A stretch of DNA of 64,000 bases from Phoronis australis. Taxonomy: Eukaryota; Phoronida; Phoronidae. The notes below the pieces were generated by a model. It worked only from the letters and a program-made list of their open reading frames with translations, was not told where the DNA came from and did no database searches. The position numbers and the translations under genes are program-made. Position 1 is the first letter of the stretch. Every line of letters begins with the position of its first letter. Positions 11,601 through 22,586 of the stretch are shown piece by piece. Where the stretch lies: assembly GCA_002633005.1 (NCBI GenBank), contig NMRA01000178.1:258240-322239 (forward strand), in the 5' to 3' direction.

Positions 11601-14600
11601 CCACTTTGAAAATTTAGACTGTGTGCAGCTCCTGCAAATACACAAAAATGATACTTTTTGTTCAAAATAAAAAAATCCATTGCGTCGAATGCTGTTTAAA
11701 CAGATCAGAGGCAAAATCAAATGGTTTGTGGTGACCTGTTAAAACAGGTGATGGAGAAAACTGATGTGTAGCCATATTAATTGTGGAATTTTAGACTTGG
11801 TTTATTTTAATATTTAATTATTCTTGAATTTGGGATGACCTGTATTGCCTATTTCTAAAATTTGGTACAAAGTCTGCTCTTCAGCAATTGAATTTTCACC
11901 GTCTCAAACTGGAGAATTTTTACTGTAACATTAAGTTATTTTGCACATGCACAGGTGTACAACTACTACTTAAAACTAAATGTGACTTCAAATTTTGGTA
12001 ACCACATTGGAGTTTCATTGTCTTCAGTGCTATATCCATCTATCTGGCCAAGATTTTATAACGTTATAATAAGTACGGCCATCCATGCTCAAATATTTTG
12101 GGGCTGTCACGATACAGTTGCGCTTTCGATGTCCACTTACTGAATTACTGGAGTGGGACAGGGCTTGATTGTGGGTAAATGTGATTACATGACAGTGTGT
12201 GTATCCAATCACATTTTGTGAACAGAATATTTGCCATGTTCTGAAAACAGGTCAAAGTTTTAATTTACGTACTTTGTTCATGTGGTGTCAGTCAGAATGC
12301 AAAGAAGTTCTATGATGAGGCGATGGATTACCTGCCCAGATTTAGAACCTCCTCTGCACCTATATTTGGTCTTACAAATGTTCACATGTTGTTTTCTCTG
12401 TATGTCCTAAACCTGTGACATATGAATATCATATGCTACAGTTTATTCCTAAACATGTGACATATGAATATCATATGCTGCAGTTTATTCCTAAACCTGT
12501 GACATATGAATATCATATGCTACAGTTTATTCCTAAATGGCAGAGCACAACTGGCATTGATTTTCTGCCAATTTGACTACGGTGAAAATTTGTTTGAAAA
12601 ATGAGCACCACGTATTACTATGCACACGATGAGGGCTCTATGTTGCTGTAGTGGTACAGGTTGGTTTATGGAGTATTATGTGTTAGAAGTTAAAAATATT
12701 CGTGAATGACCAATGTCCGAGGGTTCATTAAAAGGAATTGTGTCACGTCTATAACATTTCTAGTAATTTTTTGTTCTAAACTGGTGATAACATTAAATGC
12801 ATGGGGACTGGTAATCAGTTCTCTTAAATTTTAGTCTACACAGACGTTTAGCTTCAGTAAGTCCGTCCAGTGTTTATCTTTAAACATGATATTGTAAAAC
12901 AATGTTGCTTGACCCCAAATTGGATGGAGTTGACTGACAGGAAACCTAAAATTCAATGACACTTGTAGATGTATTGGATACTGTTTCAATCCTCACAACA
13001 ATGGTAATAATTGAGGTTTGTTTGATGTTTGCAAACAAGCTGTAAATGCTGCAAAAACAAGACATAAAGACACAGGTGGACCATAGGTGGCGCTCAATGC
13101 ACCCCCCTTATCATACACTTATTACGTAGCCATTAACGATATTTGGAAATAGCTTTGTACTGTATATTGCAGGTTGAGCTCTTAGGGGGTGTTGTTTGTA
13201 TATTGTAGGATGGTGTGAAGCGAGAGGTGAAAGAAGAGACTGGCTTGGTGTATGAGCCAATATCACTCATCGCATTGGAGTGTGGTGGGAATAACTGGTA
13301 CAGATTCACCTTCATTGGAAACACCGTTGGTAAGAAAGTGTTGCCAATGAGTATATAGAGAATTGTACACTCGTCTCAGATTTATGACATGAGGAAAATC
13401 TCTTGGAAATTTCGTTAAGTTCCCGAGGCTTGCCTAGGGATTTTGATGAAATTTACAAAAGGTTTTGCCCATGTCATAAACCTGAGACGAGTGTAGGATT
13501 GGTTTTCTTTTTTGCTGAAAAACTCGACGTGTCTAAAACTTTCAACCACGTGACGCAACTTTTGTAAAAACTCGCTTGCGCAATATAAAGTTAACTCAGT
13601 TACTTTTTGTTAATGATTTTATACTGAACAATTGTAAATTGAATTCATCTTTTGTAACAAATGTTCAAGTTAGAATCTAATAAATAGTCTTTGAAGTTGT
13701 AGTTTTAAAACTTAACAGATGTTTATAAATAACACAGTCAGCAGGGCTTCCCCACACGTGATCACTGAACTGACCTTGAGACAGCACAGCTAGACAGTCG
13801 CACCGCATTTTTTGAGTTGGGGTTCGTCTCTGTTTGAATGAACGTGGATATGGAATTCGCTGCCGAAGATCAGCCTGTTTAAGAAGTTGTTTGCATGTCC
13901 TTCTGACTGGAAGTACATACAGATGTGACACTCGATTTGTCAATCATAACCTTGTCACCTTCACGGAATTCCGGCATTGCTTGGTTGGCGCACGTTTGGT
14001 TGTTGGTATTAGTGTTTTGCAGTAAAATTTTCCTGAGTGCTGTAACTTCACAATACAATTATTGAACATGTTATGTTGGTGATGTTCACATGCCGCTCCC
14101 CACTCAACTAATTCCTAGTTAATTCTTCTGTGAACAATGATTTCATTTCGTAAGAACAGAAGTACGGTAAATCTTCACGTATTTGGCTCACAATGTGGCT
14201 GACAAGTGAAATTCTATTTTGTCAAATTTCTCCGCGAAAGTAAATATTAACATGATTTCAGTCTATTAATTGCATTGTTTGTAATGTTTAGATGTCATAA
14301 AACAATATTTGGTAAAGTTTCCATTATGTAGCTAAATGGCAATTTTGTCAAATATTTTTGTGCGAAATGAGCGACTAATTACAATAGTTGTATACGTGGA
14401 TTTTCCCAGAATACACTGCGCTTTAGTCATCCGAAGATGGAAAATACTTACACATGCTTCTTCAATTCAATTATTTTATGAGCCAGTGTTTGTACCCATC
14501 TCTGAATTAATTGTTGTTTTTACTGTTAAACATATCAATCCACTGTTAATGTGTTTGGTAAGTCAAATTCTGATATGTAAGGCTACTGTTATGCACACTA

Positions 14601-17600
14601 ACGATGGTTTATTCGTAAACGGCGGCGTGTCCGCAGCTGGCAGATTCTTCTGTCTAGGGCGTTTAGTTAGGTACGCAAACTAAATGTGATCAAATGTGGC
14701 CGAAGGATACGTGCACATATTCTGTCTTTGTGTGACTAGAGCGCATTGGATTCTGGGCAGAGTGCAAAAGTTCTTGGTTCTTATTCATGAAATCAAAATT
14801 TCATGTCATGCTTCACAAGCATTGTGAAGAACTACAATTTGTTTTCAGCAAACTTGGGTTGACCTCAAAAGTTTTAAGACAGTTTCCAGGAGGGTTTGTT
14901 ATCATACAGTTGGACTGTAAAGCGTTGTGTAAAACGTACTTGAATTGCCAACCAGTTGTACTGGTTAACGCACTGGGTTAATTAGAGGCTCTGACATCTC
15001 TTTTAATTGCACAGCTCACAAATTGCACAGAATACACGTCCCTTGTTAGCTAATCTTTGCATACATTAGTGGTATTTAGGTGATTATTGTGAGACCTCTA
15101 ATTGAGATATTATGGCCACAAGCCAACTGTTGTATGTCATGACCTTTAATAGTGCGTGTACGGCCAGTAAGCACAGGATTCTCTGTTACAAGCTGTCTGG
15201 AAGTCAGGGTTGCAGCAGACATGTATTATGGTTGGGAGTTATCCTAGAAAATGTCAAAATTTGGTTAAATTGGCAGCATGGTGTCTCCGAAATGGCTGGT
15301 TTAAATTCAAATGAAACTTTCCGATATTGTATCCTGTTTATATACTGTTTTCTAAAACACTTTTTCGAATTGTTTTTAATACTAACTTTTACATATTATA
15401 AGTGCTATTGAAAATTGAGACTTAAGTGATATTTTTAAATTTTAGCTGCCTGCGGTTAAGTTTCCTCAAATTCAAACACAAATGATTGCCTAAATTGTCT
15501 TTTTCCCATTTTTGAAAGTCAAATTTTCACTGCTTTTTGTTGATGGAGGCTGTATAATGTAAACTGGGCAAATAATGAAGTAAATTTTTCTTTCTGTATA
15601 TTTTTTCATAAAGTATGGTTGACTATTCCACCATATTGAATTTTAAATTACAGAAACTTTATCTGTTTAAAAAGATGTCAGCCTGTGAAAAAAGGTTTAC
15701 TAACAATGGGTAAAAATAAAATACAAAATTGGTCTGTAAAACACAGTTGATACGGAGTAGAATTTCACCGAGATAATTGGAAGCTAGACCTGAAAAGCAT
15801 TCTAAAATTGATCATTTTAATCTTGTCCTGAGGAGCCGTACTTATTCTGTTGAATTTACGGTCGTTGCGGATGAGTTTGGTGGAACATTTTGAACACATT
15901 GAAGAGGTGCTGTAGATTTGGCTGGATGACCAAATAAGAGATAGTATTCATAACTATCAATTCTGCTCATGACAAGAGCATTATAGTTGGAGATTTGGTC
16001 TGAGGAACTGATAAAGAAGGTCTGATTCTGCAAATTTGTCTGAGATAGAAGTAGCTAGAGTAGTACTCTTGTATGGTTTTATCCAGATTAATGCAAGTCT
16101 AGTGTATAGCAGCTAGTCTGATATTGGAGGGGGGGGCAGGGGGGTTCTAGGTAGGATGTAGCAGTTGATGCCATTGTAAGTTTTAGGAAGCTTATTCATG
16201 TTAATCACAAGGCACATCAAGTTCAGTTCTATACCTTCATGTTGCCCTCATTTGCAGATGGCAAAATCTAGAGATATCTCCTGTTAGGTTTCTAGTCTCA
16301 AGCTTTCAAATCATTCACTGACCCATCTTGGACAGTTTTAACTTGGAGGCATTCAAGACAATCTGAGCCTTAACAGCAGCTTTGGCTTGGCTGTCTCCAC
16401 CATTTTTGATTTGTTTGAGTTATGTCATATTTTTACTTATCAGACTTTACCATCAGTAATGAGATCTTTTCAATATATTTACTTGTACATGTTTTTACAA
16501 TATTTTAAACAAGTGATTCTCAAGGAAATTTTTTTGTTTCATCTGCACGAAGGTGGACAACTCAAGTCTAAAGCTGACGGTGACGCTGAGTCCCTCCAGG
16601 CCAGCTGGTGCTCCTTGGAGAAGCTAAAAAGATCCTCTACTGACTTCATGCTTAGGTATGATAGTAACAGACGTGCTCATGAGACAACTGCAATGCTAAC
16701 ATTTGGGGTTTTGTTTCCCCAATGCCTAACTGACCCTTAGCCAGACCAAGACTATCCCGTTCTAATCTATTCACAAATTATTGCTCGTGATTTAACTGCG
16801 ATGCTGAAGAAAACAAGCTATTCAAATGTCTCTTTCAATGCATTGATTTTAAAAATTCAAAAATGGGTACTATTAACTTTTCTATTTTAAGACCAGTCTT
16901 GTTGGTCGTATGCCTTACTTATTTTTTGTTTTTTCACTTTGAAACTCGTACACTAAACAGGCATGTTGGTTTACGACCGCAGTTATCTCATCCAACACAT
17001 TCAGTCAACCCCATGAATAGTGAGTAGCTCCCTTTAATCCTTGATTGCACCATCAAGCCTTTGGTGTGCCCAGGAATTCGCTGGACACTCTGCGGGTAAA
17101 CGGTGCACGCTTTCTCGTCCACTTTTATGCAAATCTTGTTAGCGTAAGATTTGCCTACAGATCATGTGACTTCAAGCTCAGGTATGATCATTGCAAGTGT
17201 GGTCATGTGACTTCATGCGCAGGTATGATCATTACTGGTGTGGTCATGTGACTATGCTCAGGTATGATCATTGCACGTGTGGTCATGTGACTTCATGCTC
17301 AGGTATGATCATTACAAATGTGGTCATGTGACTTCATGCTCAGGTATGATCGTTACAAATGTGGTCATGTGACTTCATGCTCAGGTATGATCGTTACAAA
17401 TGTGGTCATGTGACTTCATGCTCAGGTATAACCATTACAGGTGTAATTATGTGACTTTGGTATCTGTGTTGAACAATTAAACCAGCTGTATGCACTGTGT
17501 TGCCACTGACTGTACATGCATGTGATGCCACTGACTGTACATGCATGCAACTATTTCCTAATACGCTTCTATTGATCGTCTTGAGAACTTTCTCTTTGCA

Positions 17601-20487
17601 ATGTTTTGACACATGGTCTCTGGTGTATGGTATTACATCAATCAAGTCAAATTAAAATTGCCATGGAATATCATTAACTTGCTTACCCTGCCATATGCAT
17701 TAGGTCCAGTCATATATCACTCAGTGTACTGTCCATCAAGTGTACCCGACCAGGGCACACACACACACAGATTAATACTGCCTGCCAATAGGAGCAACAA
17801 AAATTCCGGCAGTCAGCAGGAATTCATGGGGACACGACTGTGGAATTGATCCGTTACTTTTATCGTGAAATATTAGTGGAGTTTCGAAATACGTAGGAAC
17901 TTAGCTAATGTGCCTTTCACATAATTTTTGCCTGAAACTCAGTTGAGTAACCCCACTAGCCTGCCCACCTAGCCTCTGTCAATTGCCACCAAAATTAGAC
18001 CAGCCCATCCCCCCTCTCTCCATTTTCCTATGGCCCTGCCCTGATAATCTGTTGATGGAGGCTTGTATTGGTTCTCAAGTACATAGTACTAAAGGTGTAA
18101 CAGTGCTAGAGATGTGGCAGCACTAGACGTGTGGCAGCACTAGACGTGTGGCAGCACTAGATGTGTGGCAGTGTAATAGAGATACTAACAAATAGTGTTT
18201 ACCATTACAGAGCTCATGACATTCTTGCACTAATTGACATAGCTGTCAAGTACAACAAGAAAGATGTCACCTGTCGACATCCATCAATGTTGCCAGCCAA
18301 CAAGCCACATTGCCAAATGGTGCTGAGGATCTTAATAGCTTGTTGTCAAGATGAGTGAGTAGACAATACAGGGTGTCCCAAAAGTATGTACTAACACTTC
18401 AAATCACTATCTTGTTTATTAACCGAAATCAATGCAATTGTTTATTAATGGCACATTGCATGAACNAGTGTTTACATTTCATTACAGAGCTCATGACATT
18501 CTTGCACTAATTGACATAGCTGTCAAGTACAACAAGAAAGATGTCACCTGTCGACATCCATCAATGTTGCCAGCCAACAAGCCACATTGCCAAATGGTGC
18601 TGAGGATCTTAATAGCTTGTTGTCAAGATGAGTGAGTAGACAATACAGGGTGTCCCAAAAGAATGTACTAACACTTCAAATCACTATCTTGTTTATTAAC
18701 CGAAATCAATGCAATTGTTTATTAATGGCACATTGCATGAACGGATAAACACACAATCTTTTATAAAACAATAATTTTGCCTGATAAGATTTCTATTCTT
18801 CAAAATGGAGATGTTCGTTTGCCAGTCTGTTGCATGGTGGCTCCCGCACGTGCAATCAGAGCAAGGTGTAACCACACAGTAGGCCCAGGCGTAAAATGTG
18901 ATTCATGGGAACAGAATTTGAACTCTCGGTGTTGGACTGAAGTGTCAGCTCATTTTTTGGGACACCCTATATTTTAATATTGATAATACTCCTTGTTTGG
19001 GCATGTGTGTGTATTTGTGTACCATTGTCCAGTGCAGAGCTGAACCCTTGTCACTATCACATCTTTGTCATACGTCTTTCTTAATTATTGTATGTATCAA
19101 TCGCAAACATTTATAAGTCTCATCTGCATGTCACCTGTTGGCCACCAGACCGATTTATATTTTTTTTCTGCGTGAATAGGTTTAAGATTTCCGGATTCGT
19201 ATTACATTTATCCTAAAGTATGCTTAAACCAGTTGATTTATGTAAATCTATTACTGATAACAGACTTGATGCCGACTAAAATTTACATTAATCTCTTTTT
19301 TATTTTCTGTGTCATTAAGCCTTAAGATTAGATCTCAGTCAGCCTTGTTCACATTTGTTGCATTTCTGCATGGTTCAAAAGGTAAGATAAGTATGAATGA
19401 GGTTTCCACCTGTAACGCTGTGATTGCCAGGTAAGAGTTGCCTGGAAATCAACTTGTTGTTTTTTCACTGGAAAATTCCAGTGAAAAAAACAAAAATGTG
19501 TCTTAAAAGGCACATTTTTGATGCCACCACATTAAATGCGCTGAGATGTATTCCATCTATTTCCAGAGAAAAGTGCGCCGTTGTCGTGAATTCATCTGCA
19601 AATGTCCACTTACCTAGTTGCCTTGTATCTAAGTCCGACTACAACTTTACCATACCCATCTTCAGAGTTTTACAGGCGAGTCACCAACATCTTCTGTGTT
19701 TACATCACTGTGGCATAAACGATCAGACCTACTAATTAGTTTATTTGCTGAAAGCTAGTTTGAGTCTTTGTGAATGTATAGACCCTACCGAGTAAATTTT
19801 GCTATGTGAGGAACATGCTTATTGGGCAGCCTGAGATTCCTATGGTTCACCAGTGAGTAGAACTAACAAACACCAGACCTCATAATACACTCACAGTGTA
19901 ACAAAGACCAGACCCCATTGTACACTTAGTATTAATAACAAACACCTTATCCCATAGTACGCACACTCAGTATAACCCAGCATTACCTGCACAACTGCGC
20001 TCCATCTTTGGATATAACCAAAATCCAGCCATGTAAATGTTTCTCACTTCCTAATCTGTAAACTTTTGATGCCAATGAAAACAAATTGAATGTTAATTGT
20101 ATCCACGTTGTAAATTAAAAATTACACAATTGTTTTAGTATTAAAACTATAATTATTATTATTATTATTATAATTTTACGTGTACAGAAGTGGTGAAGTT
20201 GCTTGGTGAAGTGCAGTCTCCGATGTATCCATGGTTTTGTGTTTTGTCAACAGGGAGTGTTCAAAGACTATGCACCCAGTAGACCAGAAGTTGGAGTATT
20301 GACTGTGGAATTCTTTGGAAAACCCCCAGAGGAGAATGATGGTATTTGTATCACGTTACTGATGAAAAGTGATTCACGACACTCGACAAGGGACTCGTAT
20401 TGTTGGAAAGAAATTGATAAGTCACTCAGCAGTCATGTCAGGCGGAGATTTCACAAAGGACAGACTGTGCCTCTAATATTTTATTAA
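8648..20487 (+). CDS. NUDT18: NUDT18-like Nudix hydrolase (8-oxo-dGDP phosphatase family), six exons
   Basis: Coding exons are 8648-8866, 13209-13329, 16553-16655, 18211-18354, 19567-19675 and 20254-20487. They join in phase into 309 codons (human NUDT18 is 323). The family hydrolyses oxidised guanine nucleoside diphosphates, keeping them out of the nucleotide pool. The Nudix box G-x5-E-x7-REVKEETGL (residues 64-86) is intact and is split by intron 1 (4.3 kb). Other family landmarks are QEAK.SCRGLWYLPAGR, AESLQASW, LRAHDIL and the C-terminal DGICI. The chosen start is the first ATG in the open frame, and the bases before it (TTTCATCAG) could also be a splice acceptor, so an upstream exon is possible. 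Intron 5 appears to begin with GC (CAG|GCGAGT). Exon 4 is present twice (second copy 18488-18631). Identity is confident; the 5' end is less so. Confidence 0.9.
8867..13208 (+). other. NUDT18 intron 1 (4.3 kb)
   Basis: This intron interrupts the Nudix box between GESLV and DGVKREVKEETG. It holds a pyrimidine-rich CTGTCCGTCC-type stretch (about 9355-9440), an AT-rich body, a CCTATTTCTAAAATTTGG element remnant near 11830-11935 related to the one at 24271-24552, and the minisatellite at 12405-12538. No gene is seen in it. Confidence 0.7.
12405..12538. repeat. 42-bp minisatellite with internal near-palindrome
   Basis: Three full units start with CCTAAAC at roughly 42-bp spacing. Each contains GTGACATATGAATATCATAT, an interrupted inverted repeat of CATATG. 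The units differ at only two or three positions, so the array is recent. It lies in intron 1 of NUDT18. Confidence 0.9.
13365..13495. mobile_element. Foldback MITE-like hairpin, 131 bp
   Basis: The left half, starting TACACTCGTCTCAGATTTAT, is the reverse complement of the right half, ending CATAAACCTGAGACGAGTGT. Complementarity runs through to the centre near CCCGAGGCTTGCCTAGGGA, so almost the whole element folds into one stem. It carries no coding potential. It sits 36 bp after the exon 2 donor of NUDT18. Confidence 0.85.
17161..17455. repeat. ~44-bp minisatellite carrying repeated 5' splice-site-like motifs
   Basis: Seven units of about 41-44 bp contain GTGACTTCATGCTCAGGTAT or a close variant. 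Each unit includes CAG|GTATGA, or GTATAA in the last. The unit closely resembles the real exon 3/intron 3 junction of NUDT18 about 500 bp upstream (GACTTCATGCTTAG|GTATGATAG at 16638-16664), and similarity continues into intronic flank (GTGCTCATGAGAC against GTGGTCATGTGAC). The array is therefore probably derived from that junction. Confidence 0.88.
17501..17549. repeat. 25-bp tandem duplication
   Basis: TGCCACTGACTGTACATGCA is repeated twice in direct succession with the intervening TGTGA. It lies in intron 3 of NUDT18, just after the 44-bp minisatellite. Confidence 0.8.
18106..18172. repeat. 18-bp minisatellite
   Basis: Four units of CTAGACGTGTGGCAGCA (one with GATG) lie in tandem about 40 bp upstream of the first copy of NUDT18 exon 4. 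Confidence 0.85.
18195..18742. repeat. Direct duplication of NUDT18 exon 4 and flanks, interrupted by a single N
   Basis: About 270 bp around exon 4 (exon copies 18211-18354 and 18488-18631, offset 277) are repeated almost perfectly. Differences include GTATGTACT against GAATGTACT and a few bases before the acceptor. The first copy ends at the single N (18466) part-way through a MITE that is complete only in the second. Both exon copies are identical, keep their splice sites and are 144 bp, so using both would not shift the frame. The lone N makes an unmerged contig or haplotype join the likeliest explanation. Confidence 0.9.
18646..18969. mobile_element. TA-flanked MITE with CAGGGTGTCCCAAAA termini
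   Basis: The left end CAGGGTGTCCCAAAA is inverted on the right as TTTTTTGGGACACCCTA, and both ends are flanked by TA. TA target duplications and short terminal inverted repeats are typical of Tc1/mariner-derived elements. At 324 bp it is far too short for a transposase, and its 66-codon internal frame is not recognisable. Confidence 0.8.
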
Positions 20488-22522
20488 AACAGAAAAGCAG
20501 TGAGAGAATGGCAGCTCCAGTCTGGTGTCGCTGTTTTCCTGTTGGGATTACTGTTGTATTGGTTTACAGAAGTGTTCTAACCCGTCTTCTATGCTTGTCC
20601 AGTGTAGTGCATCCTGGGCCTGCTCCGTACGTCCGGTCATGAGAAGGCCGTGTGTCCTAGTGGGGTAAGCACCTGCTTCCTTTATTCAAAGTCGTGGCTT
20701 CAAGTCCCACTGGCGCACACTGGTAGACCCTTGTGTCTCTAGCTCCTCAGCTCGGCTTTAAATTTATATTAACAAACTATAAAAATGGTTCCAAGTGATC
20801 AGTGCAATGGGTAAACCTGGGCGGCCTGCACACGTCTGCTACACGTTGTACTAGACTGCCTGCAATTACTTTTCTATGTCCGTTCATCGTACCTTCCCCT
20901 TGATGCTGGGTTTATGCCCATTATCTGAAACTGTCATCAAAACCTGTTCAAGGGGCTCCAAATGCACATGACATTCCTACTTCATGTATACTGTTATGGT
21001 TGTGCTCAACTGTAAATAAATACAAGCCAAATCATCCTGTTGTTTCACAACACCGACAATTCTATCACACACACTCTTCTCTGTCCCCTTGTCCCCAAGA
21101 AACAGATGTTGGTTATTAGAGTAATGCAGATCTTTCTGGTCTGGATCTTACACAGTTTGGAAGTACTGTCACACTGGATGAAGTGTTAAAAATTTTGTAC
21201 CAGGATTAGGGTTCTTTCCCTCATATCTACAGTTGTGATTGTACTTTACTTTTGGTTATTTTAATCATAAACCTGCTGGCGTATACCAGGGATTACCGAA
21301 AGAGCACCCCCCGAAGGCTTTGTTTACATGTCTCAGACATATGGAAAACATAGGCAAAATGTCAATATTTTTCAATTTTTTGTCTTTAAAAGGACAGTCA
21401 AATGTTTCAAGCTGATCACTTCAGCAAAAGAAATTTTGTTGTTGGCCAAGCTGCTGACTGATAATATCGGAAACAATTTTTTTTATAAGATTAACATACA
21501 TAACTTCAACATCAGGAAAGAGGTTTTACCATTTGTTTCCGGAATAAGCACGTAGGGGGTCTTTTTCGATGGAGTCACTTCTGTAGAGTGTTTTTTGGTG
21601 ATGTCGATTTGCAGGCAGGCACATGTATTAGTTTGTGTATTGACTGTCAGGTAAGATAAGTTAGAAAGAAAAATATTAAACTCAGAAATGAAGACAGGAG
21701 GTGTATTTTCTTCTTTGAGAAGCAGGTAGTCTAGAACTCATGGTGATTTTTGATTAATAATTTTAACTATCGAATGGCCTGTAGTTATGTAATACTCTGT
21801 ATATAGTGTGAAAATGTTACAAAATTTCCTTGAAGTAATGGCCATGTTTAATGTTTGAACACCTGCCTTGTATTACATGGGTCCACTTCCTCAGTAAACT
21901 CATGGTATGAATGACTTACAAAGTTAATAGTATTTTAACTGTTATTTTTATTTTACGTACTATATATAAGTGTATGTAAATGCACTTTAATATGTAAATA
22001 TGTGATTACACTAGACACCGGACAGATTGTTCGCATTTTCCTACGAGAGCAAGACGCGAGCTTTTGCACACCTGCATCCTTGGAAGTGATAAAAAAGTCA
22101 GTTAATGACCAGTATTTTAGTTATGTTAACTGTAAGACTGTGCTGAGAGCCTTTACATAAAGGACGAAATGTTTTCGTCAAAAAGTTGTGATTTTGAAGT
22201 TGATGTTTAGATGTAAAAACTGAACTTAATTAAAACATCAATTTTGTTTCATTACATCCCATTTTCACGACGTCAAACAAAAGCCTCGAACCCTTAAATT
22301 GTAGGCTTTGTGCTATTGTCAACAGTCCATTTACTGTTTTGCAGTTACATACAACACAAGTTGTGTATGAAGGTTTACATTGTAAACAACATTTTCTACT
22401 TTGTGCACAGATGTATCAAAAGTGTATATTTCATACATGCATCGCATTTTGTAATCTATGTGACTAGAATGTTCACCCTCACGAAATACATCAAGAAATA
22501 CACAAGAATATAGAGTTAATTT
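20488..22522. other. NUDT18 3' flank and convergent intergenic region
   Basis: NUDT18 (+) and PPIL4 (-) converge here. It contains a tRNA-derived SINE (20647-20875), a possible NUDT18 poly(A) signal AATAAA at about 21015-21020 (528 bp after the stop and inside or beyond the SINE, so uncertain), and AT-rich DNA without supported genes. Confidence 0.55.
20647..20875 (+). mobile_element. tRNA-derived SINE, copy A
   Basis: The head has a weak polymerase III A box (CCTAGTGGGGTAAGC) and a degenerate B box (GGCTTCAAGTCCCAC). The body matches 57811-58048 at CTAGCTCCTCAGCTCGG, AAAAATGGTTCCA and GATCAGTGCAATGGG. The 3' end reads GCCTGCAATTA then T-rich. These are classic SINE features with no coding capacity. 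A third, truncated copy begins after the gap at 29062. Confidence 0.8.
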
Positions 22523-22528
22523 TTTATT
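22523..22528 (-). terminator. PPIL4 poly(A) signal
   Basis: TTTATT on the + strand reads AATAAA on the minus strand, about 60 bp beyond the PPIL4 stop codon. The short spacing implies a compact 3' UTR. Confidence 0.55.
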
Positions 22529-22586
22529 TTCAATAAAAAATATACACAAAACTAAGAAAGAAATTTTCACACGCCACTGAAAAATA

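Noticed and set aside
17161-17455. CRISPR-like regular repeats
   Set aside because: Units are contiguous without unique spacers, in an animal intron; it is a minisatellite.
18777-18977. 66-codon frame after the exon 4 duplication
   Set aside because: It lies inside the 324-bp MITE, has no transposase motif, and lies in an intron.
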